A stretch of DNA of 64,000 bases from positions 15,376,001-15,440,000 of the forward strand of contig CM121341.1 in assembly GCA_051530055.1 (NCBI GenBank). The letters run 5' to 3'. The notes beneath the pieces were generated by a model that saw nothing but the letters and a program-made list of their open reading frames with translations, had not been told where the DNA came from and made no database searches. This stretch comes from Neoechinorhynchus agilis. Its lineage: Eukaryota; Acanthocephala. This document shows, piece by piece, positions 54,501 to 64,000 of the stretch. Positions within the stretch are counted from its first letter, which is position 1. Each line of letters opens with the position of its first letter. Both the position numbers and the translations under genes were made by a program.

Positions 54501-57500
54501 GCCTCCTCGGTCGTTATCTAAGGACCCGGGGGGGGTGTTACACCTTGTGGTACTCCCAAAATAAGATTCGTCCTTTTGTAATGAGATTATGTCCGCTTGT
54601 GGCAGTTTTCGTGATTGAAGATAGTTTAATCCACGTGGCAGCACGATGAGAGATTAAGAAGGATCCGGGGTTGGTTAGCTCCATGGAGTATATTTAATCG
54701 AAAGTTTATTAGTGTTCAACAAGTATAAATGTGATCTGTTACAAGAAGCTATTGAATGTGCTCGTTTGGCGGAAACGTATTTAGCTCAAATCGTTTGTGT
54801 CATATGACTTTGGATTGTAGACGTAGTTGGGAATGTCTCTAGTGTTTACCGTCTTACCAGCCGTCCTCTTCCCAGGCTCCATCCGCTGAAATCCTTGTGG
54901 TTTTGCTTGACGTTCCTTTATGTTGTTTGGATCGTACATCCATTAAGAAACATTCCGCAACCTGTGGTTCTAACAGCTCGGAGAAAATCACGCTCGACTG
55001 ATAATTTGTTTCTTGTGCACTTCTAAAATTGAGATATTTTTTGTAACTTTAGAAATTATTCGTGGTTATGTTCACCTTCCATTCATAGATTTATATTTAG
55101 TTCGTTCTTGATGCGAAATATGGAACGTTAATGATTATCAATCGGTGAATACGTCGAATTATTGATCGTTTCTACCGCCGTCTAAATAAGCTTAGCATAA
55201 GTCTCGAATTTCCAAGGATATTGTCCTCTCACATTCTTATTTGCAATCTTAGTAGCCTCCCGATAATGCGGAATTATTGTCTGAATTGCTGTCAGTTATG
55301 AAACTTGTGCCATTCGTGCGTGATCATTTGCCTAGACGTTTTTCGGCATGCCATATCCTCCGACTTGGGTCTCTTTGAAAACGTAATGGTTTAATGGTTG
55401 TGGAAATCCAGTATCCGAAAGCTCAGCAGTCTTCGCCTTATTTGTCAGGTTGGTGTCTCTTAAATGTTCTTAAATGTTTTAACTGGCAAGCCGGTTCTAT
55501 TGATTCGTATTTAAGATACGTCATACCGTTGACGGGGAAGCTTACTGATGATTTCCGCCTCCTCTTGCGTTATCTAAGGACCCGGGGTGTGCTACACCTT
55601 GTTGTGCTCCCAAACCAAGATTCGCCCTTTGTGATTATATTATGTCCGCTCGTGGCAGTTTTCGTGATTGAAGATAGTTTAATCCACGTGGCACCACGAT
55701 GAGAGATTAACAAGGATCCGGGGTTGGTTAATTCCATGGAGTATTTTTAATCGAAAGTTTATTAGTGTTCAACAAGTATAAATGTGATCTGTTACAAGAA
55801 GCTGTTGAATGTGCTCGTTGGGCGGAAACGTATTTAGCTCAAATCGTTTGTGTCATATGACTTTCGATTGTAGACGTAGTTGGGAGTGTCTCTAGTGTTT
55901 ACCGTCTTACCAGCCGTCCTCTTCCCAGGCTCCATCCGCTGAAATCATTTTGGTTTTGCTTGACGTTCCTTTATGTTGTTTAGATCGTACATCCATTAAG
56001 AAACATTCCGCAACCTGTGGTTCTAACAGCTCGGAGAAATTCACGCTCGACTGATAATTTGTTCCTTGTGCACTTCTAAAATTGAGATATTTTTTTATCT
56101 AAAGAAATGATTCGTGGTTATGTTCACCTTCCATTGATCGATTTATGTTTCAATGGTTCTTGATGCGAAATATGGAATGTTACTGATCATCAAGTTGTAA
56201 ATATGTCGCAATATTGATCGATAATTTTGCCGTCTAAATAAGCTCAGCATAAGTCTCGAATTTCCAAGGATTTTGTCTTCTCACATTCTTATTTGAAAAA
56301 TCTTAGTGGCCTCCCGATAATGTGGAATTATTGTCTGAATTGCTGTCAGTTATGAAACTTGTGCCATTCGTGCGTTATCATTTGCCTAGACGTTTTTCGG
56401 CATGCCATATCCTCCGACTTGGGTCTCTTTGAAAACGTAATGGTTTAATTGTTGTGGAAATCCAGTATCCGAAAGCCCAGCAGTCGTCGCCTTATTTGTC
56501 AGTTTGGTGTCTCTTAAATGTTCTTAAATGTTTTAACTGGTAAGCCGATTCTATTTATTCGTATTTAGGATACGTCATACCGTTGAAGGGGGAAGCTTAC
56601 TGATGAATTCCGCCTCCTCGGGCGTTATCTAAGGACCCGGGGGTGTGCTACACCTTGTTGTGCTCCCAAACCAAGATTCGTCCTTTTGTAATGACATTAT
56701 GTCCGCTCGTGGCAGTTTTCGTGATTGAAGATAGTTTAATCCACGTGGCACCACGATGAGAGATTAACAAGGATCCGTTGTTGGTTAATTCCATGGAGTT
56801 TATTTAATCGAAAGTATATTAGTGTTCAACAAGTATAAATGTGATCTGTTACAAGAAGCTGTTGAATGTGCTCGTTGGGCCGAAACGTATTTAGCTCAAA
56901 TCGTTTGTGTCATATGACTTTCGATTGTAGACGTAGTTAGGAATGTCTCTAGTGTTTACCGTCTTACCAGCCGTCCTCTTCCCAAGCTGCATCCGCTGAA
57001 ATCCTTGTGGTTTTGCTTGACGTTCCTTTATGTTGTTTAGATCGTACATCCATTAAGAAACATTCTGCAACGTGTGGTTCTAACAGCTCGGAGAAATTCA
57101 CGCTCGACTGATAATTTGTTTCTTGTGCACTTCTAAAATTGAGATTTTTTTGTCTAAAGAAATGATTCGTGGTTATGTTCACCTTCCATTGATCGATTTA
57201 TGTTTCATTGGTTCTTGATGCGAAATATGGAACGTTACTGATCATCAATTGGTAAATAAGTCGCAATATTGATCGTTAATTTTGCCGTCTACATGAGCTC
57301 AGCATAAGTCTCGAATTTCCAAGGATTTTGTCTTCTCACATTCTTATTTGCAATCTTAGTGGCCTCCCGATAATGTGGAATAATTGTCTGAATTGCTGTC
57401 AGTTATGAAACTTGTACCATTCGTGCGTTATCATTTGCCTAGACGTTTTTCGGCATGCCATATCCTGCGACTTGTGTCTCTTTGAAAACGTAATGGTTTA

Positions 57501-59640
57501 ATGGTTGTGGAAATGCAGTATCCGAAAGCTCAGCAGTCTTCGCCTTGTTTGTCAGGTTGGTGTCTCTTAAATGTTCTTAAATGTTTTAACTGGCAAGCCG
57601 ATTCTATTTATTCGGATTTAGGATACGTCATACCGTTTAATGGGGAAGCTTACTGATGATTTCCGCCTCCTCGGGCGTTATCTAAGGACCCGGGGGGGTG
57701 TTACACCTTGTGGTACTCCCAAAATAAGATTCGTCCTTTTGTAATGAGATTATGTCCGCTTGTGGCAGTTTTCGTGATTGAAAATAGTTTAATCCACGTG
57801 ACAGCACGATGAGAGATTAAGAAGGATCCGGTGTTGGTTAGTTCCATGGAGTATATTTAATCGAAAGTTTATTAGTGTTCAACAAGTATAAATGTGATCT
57901 GTTACAAGAAGCTATTGAATGTGCTCGTTTGGCGGAAACGTATTTAGCTCAAATCGTTTGTGTCATATGACTTTGGATTGTTGACGTAGTTGGGAATGTC
58001 TCTAGTGTTTACCGTCTTACCAGCCGTCCTCTTCCCAGGCTCCATCCGCTGAAATCCTTGTGGTTTTGCTTGACGTTCCTTTATGTTGTTTGGATCGTAC
58101 ATCCATTAAGAAACATTCCGCAACCTGTGGTTCTAACAGCTCGGAGAAAATCACGCTCGACTGATAATTTGTTTCTTGTGCACTTCTAAAATTGAGATAT
58201 TTTTTGTAACTTTAGAAATTATTCGTGGTTATGTTCACCTTCCATTCATAGATTTATATTTAGTTCGTTCTTGATGCGAAATATGGAACGTTAATGATTA
58301 TCAATCGGTGAATATGTCGAATTATTGATCGTTTCTACCGCCGTCTAAATAAGCTTAGCATAAGTCTCGAATTTCCAAGGATATTGTCCTCTCACATTGT
58401 TATTTGCAATCTTAGTAGCCTCCCGATAATGCGGAATTATTGTCTGAATTGCTGTCAGTTATGAAACTTGTGCCATTCGTGCGTGATCATTTGCCTAGAC
58501 GTTTTTCGGCATGCCATATCCTCCGGCTTGGGTCTCTTTGAAAACGGTAATGGTTGTGGAAATCCATCCGAAAGCTCAGCAGTCTTCGCCTTATTTGTCA
58601 GGTTGGTGTCTCTTAAATGTTCTTAAATGTTTTAACTGGCAAGCCGGTTCTATTGATTCGTATTTAAGATACGTCATACCGTTGACGGGGAAGCTTACTG
58701 ATGATTTCCGCCTCCTCGGGCGTTATCTAAGGACCCGGGGTGTGCTACACCTTGTGGTGCTCCCAAAATAAGATTCGTCCTTTGTAATGACATTATGTCC
58801 GCTCGTGGCAGTTTTCGTGATTGAAGATAGTTTAATCCACGTGGCACCACGATGAGAGATAAACAAGAATCCGGGGTTGGTTAATTCCATGGAGTATATT
58901 TAATCGAAAGTTTATTAGTGTTCAACAAGTATAAATGTGATCTCTTACAAGAAGCTGTTGAATGTGCTCGTTGGGCGGAAACGTATTTAGCTCAAATAGT
59001 TTGTGTCATATGACTTTCGATTGTAGACGTAGTTGGGAATGTCTCTAGTGTTTACCGTCTTACCAGCCGTCCTCTTCCCAAGCTCCATCCGCTGAAATCC
59101 TTTTGGTTTTCCTTGACGTTCCTTTATGTTGTTCTGATCGTACATCCATTAAGAAACATTCTGCAACCTGTGGTTCTAACAGCTCGGAGAAATTCACGCT
59201 CGACTGATAATTTGTTCCTTGTGCACTTCTAAAATTGAGATATTTTTTTATCTAAAGAAATGATTCGTGGTTATGTTCACCTTCCATTGATCGATTTATG
59301 TTTCAATGGTTCTTGATGCGAAATATGGAATGTTACTGATCATCAAGTGGTAAATATGTCGCAATATTGATCGATAATTTTGCCGTCTAAATTAGCTCAG
59401 CGTAAGTCTCGAATTTCCAAGGATTTTGTCTTCTCACATTCTTATTTGCAATCTTAGTATCCTCTTTATAATGTGAATTTATTGTCTGAATAACTGTCAG
59501 TTATGAAACGTATACCATTCGGACGTTATCATTTGTCTGGACGTTTTTCGGCATGCCATATCCTGCAACTTGGGTCTCTTTGAAAACGTAGTGGTTTCCT
59601 GGTTGTCGAAATCCAGTATTGCTTATCTGCTGATTGTCCA
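51514..59640. repeat. 1.05-kb satellite, eight units in an A-B-C higher-order pattern
   Basis: Units start at CCATGGAGT near 51514, 52569, 53626, 54680, 55735, 56791, 57846 and 58889 (about 1055 bases each; the last is incomplete). Units 1, 4, 7 share one set of variants (CCATTCATAGATTTATATTT; TTGTAACTT), units 2, 5, 8 another (TTTTATCTAAAGAAATG), and units 3, 6 a third (GTAGTTAGGAATGTC; TTTTTGTCTAAAGAAATG). The order is therefore ABC ABC AB with a 3.16-kb period. No protein frame is conserved across units. The last unit decays after about 59450. Confidence 0.93.
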
Positions 59641-60304
59641 TCATGAACGGAAATAGTTAAATCGTTCAAAATTGTACATGAAGGTAGTTTGCTACTTGAT
59701 AATTTGCGGTATTTTCAAATTTTAAGGATCAACATAAATTGACGATTTTCGCCTGTTTAGCACCGTTTATATGTTCCTGAATTCACCATGAAAACGTTGG
59801 CACCTTGTCCGAGTCAAGAATATTGTAGTTTTGAGTTGAAGTCTACTTCCCACTCTTGGCTAAAATTTTGTTTAATAAGATTTTAGTTAGCATTTGAAAA
59901 TGTGGATAAATTTAAAATTACTAGACTTTGATTTCATGTGCTCATGGAAGATCTTTAGTTTCTATATTTGTTTTAGAATCATCAATTAAAAACACGCTGA
60001 TCCACGTCTAACTGAATCTGTCCTTTTCTTAATCTTCTTGATTACGCTTTGGTCCCCATGTTCAAATGTTAGTTTGTTCGGTATAGATGTTCAGTATGGA
60101 AGTTGTTGCTGTACTTTTGTTATAGATCATTTAAAAGTAAATTGCGAGAAATAGCAATATGGAATATTAATTAGAATCGTCCTGAGAGATTAGATTCTCT
60201 TTAGCGTCGACGATTTGTCCTCATTATTTTGACAATCATTGCAAACGGATTTGCCGGTTGAGCTTAAAGCAAAATCACTGAATAGCTCTGTTCTTACTTT
60301 TCAC
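59641..60304. other. No gene recognised
   Basis: Spacer between the satellite and gypsy relic 2; no supportable feature. Confidence 0.4.
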
Positions 60305-61566
60305 TATACTTGAACTGCAGTTCGATAAAGCAATCATTCTTCGAAAAAGAAGCACTGGTCATCGTAGAATGCTTAAAGAATTGGGGACATCATCTTTCGG
60401 AAGAGACATTCACTATATTGACCGATCAAAGATGGATATCATTCATATTCGAAGTCAATCATAAAGGTAAAATCAAAAGCGAGAAAGTAATCCTTTTGCG
60501 CCCACAAATGTCGGAATTCATAATCAATATAATATATGTAGAGCTGGAAAAATTGACAGCGAAGTTTTTCAAACCTACCGCTTCAAACCTAATTCAAGCC
60601 AGATAGCCATTTGAAAGATTGCCGGTAGATTTTAAGGAACTCTGCTCGCATAAACAAGGTGACCCTACCTATCCGTAGCAGTTGACGGATACAGACGACA
60701 CCCATTCGCTTTTGCGTTTAAAGACACTTCGTCAGCAATTACGATTCAGTGTCTACGATCAATCATTTCAATTTTCGGAGCTACTGACTTCGTCCATTCG
60801 GATAAGCGCAACCTTCTTTGTTTCATCCGAATTCCGTTCGTATCTAGCAAAGATGGGAACAGCTTGTAGGTATTCTAGCCCATATCATCCCACCTGCAAC
60901 GGACAAGCGGAGAGATTTAAACGGAATCGTGTGGAAAGCTATAAGATTCATTTTAAACGATATATTAATGGGGCTAGACAGTTGGAAATCTGTGCTATCA
61001 GATGTACTGCAATTAATACGAAGCTTAATAAGTACCGCGACTGGAGAAACACCTAATATGCGAATATTCCAAGTCAACATGAAGACGTCGATCAAATACT
61101 GTCTGCCAAAATAGATGTCTCCCGCTCCCATCTATATCCGAAACTTCAGGCCGAGCGGCAAAAAGCAATGACATGGTGGAGGGGGCAGAGCTAAAAAGCG
61201 TGAGCAACAAGGATGCCTCGGTGCATCTCAAGGACGGAAAGAGAAAGTAGTCTCAACTGGCGAATCGAATATTGTATCAAAAGAGATTGATCTGTTACAA
61301 CACGAATGTGGGTCGGAAAAGAAAAGATTCATTGACCGAAATTCGAACGATGGGCGCATATCTGAACCATCTCACCGAACATTACGCCAAGGAACAGGAG
61401 AGCGGAAACCACTGGCTTATTTTAAAGACTACAAGGTGGGGTGATTGATATGATATCGATTGTGCTAAAATAGCGACATCGATTAACAGTTTTTCTACTA
61501 CATAAGTGTTTTCGTGTTTCTTGAGTTTTGTTAATAAAACCATTTCATCTGGTCACAACAGGCTCT
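60305..61566 (+). mobile_element. Ty3/gypsy LTR retrotransposon relic 2
   Basis: Fossil, broken and 5' truncated. RNase H remnant near 60330-60440 (EKEALVIVE, TILTDQRW), integrase remnant near 60800-60930 with SSPYHPTCNGQAERF, then a single 3' LTR of about 125 bases (about 61440-61566) ending GGTCACAACA. No left LTR, gag, protease or most of the RT is present in the window. It is a relative of, but not the same subfamily as, the relic at 16.7 kb; it looks older. Confidence 0.82.
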
Positions 61567-61574
61567 TTGAACGG

Positions 61575-61875
61575 AATGATGCGACTCCCTTTCAAGATTC
61601 TAAAACGGCGGCCTCCTTCTGCAGGGTGTCAACTGACTGTTCCAATGGAAAAACCGAAGAGATACGTAATATAAAGACTTTTGAGCAGCGACAGCGTGAA
61701 TACAACGAAGCTAGACTCAGGATCACTGGTAAAACTGGGGCCAAAGAATTGCACGGAATGCTTCTTACATGGGAGGTTCGGTGGAGGACACGATTGGTAC
61801 TCCGTTGGAAAGGAAGCACGGCTTAGTAGTAGAGCGGCCATTACAAACTACGATGACGCTCGGGGCCACGCTGAA
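61575..61875 (+). CDS. SUZ-domain gene fragment (SZRD1-like), uncertain
   Basis: Two pieces in different frames resemble SZRD1: PFKILKRRPPSAG (61589-61627; human has IRILKRPTSNG) and, 60 bases on, KTFEQRQREYNEARLRITG (61675-61731; the SUZ domain is ..REAEYAEARKRIL.G). SUZ domains bind RNA in R3H and SZRD1 proteins. A frame change between them needs a small intron or an indel. It begins directly after the gypsy LTR, so upstream exons may have been displaced. Gene or pseudogene is undecided. Confidence 0.42.
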
Positions 61876-62017
61876 CACTTTTTAACAGTTACGCAACTCT
61901 GTTTTTCTTTGATTGTTAATAAAATTCGATAAATCTCTTTTTAAAGAAATCAATTTTATTGTTCTTTACTGGCATTTCATTAATGAACTCATTGAAATAC
62001 CAACGAAAAGATAACTA

Positions 62018-63350
62018 TTAAATTGTTAATAACATTGGCGTTTGAAAAATAAACGTGCGCGAAATTGAAGGGTTGAGAGTTGCCCTAATGTTTCTTGGAG
62101 TTAAAACAATATCTTCAGGCGTTATCAAGTACCTCAATTGCCTTAAGCACGATAATAAAACGGATGTTGCCTACGATTTTACCGTTTACTTTTATCATAC
62201 GAAATGAATCGCACCAAATTTTATCATTTTTTCAACGATTTTCAATCACATTTATTTTATCTGGAAAATCTGGACTCGCCAAATATCTCGTGGCTTTTAA
62301 TAACCTTTCTCCAAAATTAACGGACCATTCGTTCGAATAGGTTCGCTCCTCACTGTCGAAAAAAATCATACCTAGTTTCGATTTCTGAGCTCATTGAGGA
62401 AAGTGCGTAATTATTCTTGAAAATTGTTTTAATGCCATTCAGTAACACGTTCCTACGAAGCGCAGTATCGGGCTTCTCAGTTTTGACTATCATGTCCATG
62501 CGATCAATGAAGGAACAGTCAAAAGCGTTCAACTCGAAGTTAGATGTACTCAGCAGAGTAACATTAATAATTCTTTTAATTGCATTGTATTTATACTGCG
62601 GTTGTTTTCTGAAGCTGACTCAGAATTTATTCGGGCAGATTGTGCGATTAATATAGATAGGTTGCAGCCAATCGAAAGCTTGCGTTAACGACAATAATTC
62701 TGATTGGCTACAGCTGACATACTTTTGCATTTAGCACCGAGGATATGGGCTATTAAAGCAACACAATCGACTTGATGCACTTCTGCTACTCTCTTGTTGT
62801 GCAAAAGCCCATCTACCTCTTCCATGACAATGATTAAAAATTTGGATCTTTCTGGGTCTTCGCCAAAAATCAGTTTCGCTTTTTTCTTCCATTCCTTGTC
62901 AAATGCCAATATTGCCAATCTGTTTTCTAGAACAAATAGTTCTGATTCCATTAAACACTAGGCGTATTTTCTCGGAAGTTTCGCCAATGTAAGAAGAAAG
63001 CATTTCTTGATTGATTCCGATGAAATAAAAATCCATTTTTGTCTCTGAATGCCCGAATACTTAATTTCTGGGCAAGCGCTAGAAGTAGAGAAGTTTTTCC
63101 GGTTCCCAGTGGACCGTACAAGGGTACTATGAAATAAAAATCCATTTTTGTCCCTGAATGCCCGAATACTTAATTTCTGGGCAAGCGCTAGAAGTAGAGA
63201 AGTTTTTCCGGTTCCCGGTGGACCGTACAAGGGTACTATTTTTCCTACCTGAACCGCATCATGGTCAAATCCAGCCAAATGAAATTCAATGATAAGAAGA
63301 GCTTTGTTCATCAGTTTGCTCTTAACCAAATCAGAATGAGATTTTCTAAT
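62018..63350 (-). CDS. TRIP13/Pch2-type AAA+ ATPase, C-terminal exons, damaged
   Basis: HORMA-remodelling AAA+ ATPase of the spindle checkpoint and meiosis. Minus strand: DLVKSKLMNKALLIIEF, VPLYGPPGTGKTSLLLALAQ (Walker A), KLSIR, then, after a one-base slip in a T run, FIGINQEMLSSYIGETSEKI (sensor region), FLIIVMEEVD (Walker B; the first of the usual D-E pair is E here), then TLLSTSNFELNAFDCSFIDR and MDMIVKTEKPDTALRRNVLL (human TTSNITEKIDVAFVDRADI), and a last exon LRYLITPEDIVLTPRNIRAT ending at 62018. The P-loop exon is tandemly duplicated. One intron (62721-62573) fits removal at AAAAG repeats better than GT-AG. Either a recently broken gene or one with sequence errors. N-terminal exons lie beyond or are not found. 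Confidence 0.75.
63022..63239. repeat. 109-bp tandem duplication of the P-loop exon
   Basis: 63022-63130 and 63131-63239 differ at two bases. Each encodes the Walker A segment; in gene order the first reads GPPGTGKT and the second GPLGTGKT. 109 is not a multiple of three. Confidence 0.9.
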
Positions 63351-63399
63351 TGTCCTTCGAAATCACCGTGTGGTAGTTTCCAAATATTTACTAAATTAA

Positions 63400-63582
63400 A
63401 TTTTCAACAATGATCCATATCGTCAATGTGGCTTGTGGGTAAGCCGTGATTTAGATAATAAAAATTTACACCTGGTTTCTCTGGACAAAGGTTATATTGC
63501 AGGGCTAGAGAGTAACGTAGAAGATTTCATCAAAGAATTTACTTCCCTCGGCTGTATATTATCTAACAATACAGCGTGATTC
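63400..63582 (+). CDS. Unidentified open segment
   Basis: The plus strand reads without stop NDPYRQCGLWVSRDLDNKNL, HLVSLDKGYIAGLESNVEDF and IKEFTSLGCILSNNTA. It has good protein character and could be an exon of an unrelated gene; there is no start codon and I cannot name it. Confidence 0.3.
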
Positions 63583-63643
63583 CACCATTCATTGTTTTAG
63601 CATTTGTTACATTGTCAGCTGATTTTCTCGACCGCATGTATAT

Positions 63644-64000
63644 ACAGTCGATTCCGCTTAATTGGGACACATCGGGACCGAGGCTTTTTGTCCCAATTAA
63701 GCGGCTGTCCCGATTAAGCGAAGTTCACTTTTAAAGAAATTAATTTTATTGGTTTTGGGAACACACAAAATTAAACAATGCATATTTTTCAATAATTTTA
63801 TTTTATAAACTCTTGAAAACTTTATATATAGGTACATTATGAATATGTATGTATTATAAATCTAAAAAAATCCTCAATAAAATATTTTTGGCTTCTACAA
63901 AATCAGCACAGATGTTCAGTGCAGATTTAGGGCTTCCTTCATTTCCTTCCTGCATAAAATAACGTCGTAACACGGCCATACACTTTTTTGCCTCCTGGTT
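63644..64000 (+). mobile_element. pogo/Tigger-like DNA transposon end
   Basis: TA followed by CAGTCGATTCCGCTTAATTG, then GGGACACATCGGGACCGAGG and a complementary AATTAAGCGGCTGTCCCGAT: the self-complementary terminal repeat with a central GGGACCGAGG typical of pogo/Tigger elements at a TA target. The rest of the element, if present, continues past the window edge. No transposase was seen up to 64000. Confidence 0.65.

Noticed and set aside
52370-58710. CTGATGA in each 1.05-kb satellite unit as a hammerhead ribozyme
   Set aside because: No GAAA at the required distance and no stem II; instead it matches a SINE block.
51628-58771. Recurrent 60-100 codon frames in the 1.05-kb satellite (72 and 102 codons)
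   Set aside because: Not kept in all units; frames open and close with satellite variants.
61681-61932. 83-codon frame after gypsy relic 2 as gypsy gag
   Set aside because: It lies outside the LTR and shows no gag or zinc-knuckle signature; the SUZ-like reading in another frame is better.
1-64000. A euglenid or diplonemid origin, suggested by the paired-end introns
   Set aside because: The CHK2, DCTN4 and CDKAL1 (with C-terminal membrane anchor) architectures are animal-like and the short introns are GT-AG; I keep the intron resemblance as an analogy only.

Overview
This is AT-rich eukaryotic nuclear DNA. The intron-bearing host genes match animal families (CHK2 kinase, dynactin p62, CDKAL1, a PNPLA8-type patatin lipase, TRIP13/Pch2), and two tRNA-Thr genes carry internal A and B boxes. 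The retroelements are typical of invertebrates: Penelope-like elements (PLEs) with hammerhead ribozymes, CR1/jockey-like and R2-like LINEs, tRNA SINEs and Ty3/gypsy relics. I read it as an invertebrate metazoan and cannot assign a phylum.

Layout. 0-2.1 kb: a decayed CR1-like LINE. 3.0-5.4: CHEK2, split by a long unusual intron. 5.6-6.9: an R2-like LINE 3' part. 6.9-12.6: about 36 copies of a 159-bp satellite. 13.7-15.9: DCTN4 in nine exons. 16.7-18.4: gypsy relic 1. 19.0-22.0: a PLE inverted dimer with a perfect 12-bp target duplication. 23.5-24.8: PLE N-terminal fragments. 25.4-29.0: two opposed tRNA-Thr genes around a second PLE inverted dimer, then a small hammerhead-bearing inverted element. 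29.9-32.9: CDKAL1 in three exons. 34-36: a second CR1-like LINE. 36.2-38.3: a head-to-head pair of R2-like LINEs. 38.4-44.4: minus-strand host genes (unknown gene, PNPLA8-like, RRM-like, coiled coil) with a PLE fragment and an inverted SINE pair. 45-48: further LINE and PLE pieces. 49.2: an MFS transporter exon. 51.5-59.6: a 1.05-kb satellite in a three-unit higher-order pattern. 60.3-61.6: gypsy relic 2. 61.6: a possible SUZ-domain gene. 62.0-63.35: TRIP13 on the minus strand. 63.6-64: the end of a pogo/Tigger-like element.

Two themes stand out. First, introns come in two kinds. DCTN4, the RRM-like gene and part of the lipase have short GT-AG introns. The long introns of CHEK2 and CDKAL1 cannot be spliced in frame by GT-AG, but are removed exactly in frame at short direct repeats, and carry inverted repeats at or near their ends. 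Second, retroelements of several unrelated families sit as head-to-head inverted pairs with their 3' ends outward. Three of these are flanked by perfect 11-12 bp direct repeats around the whole pair, so each looks like one integration event.

The retroelements are almost all 5'-truncated or broken. The host genes appear active except PNPLA8 and TRIP13, whose exons carry small frame breaks or a partial-exon duplication that could be decay or sequence error.
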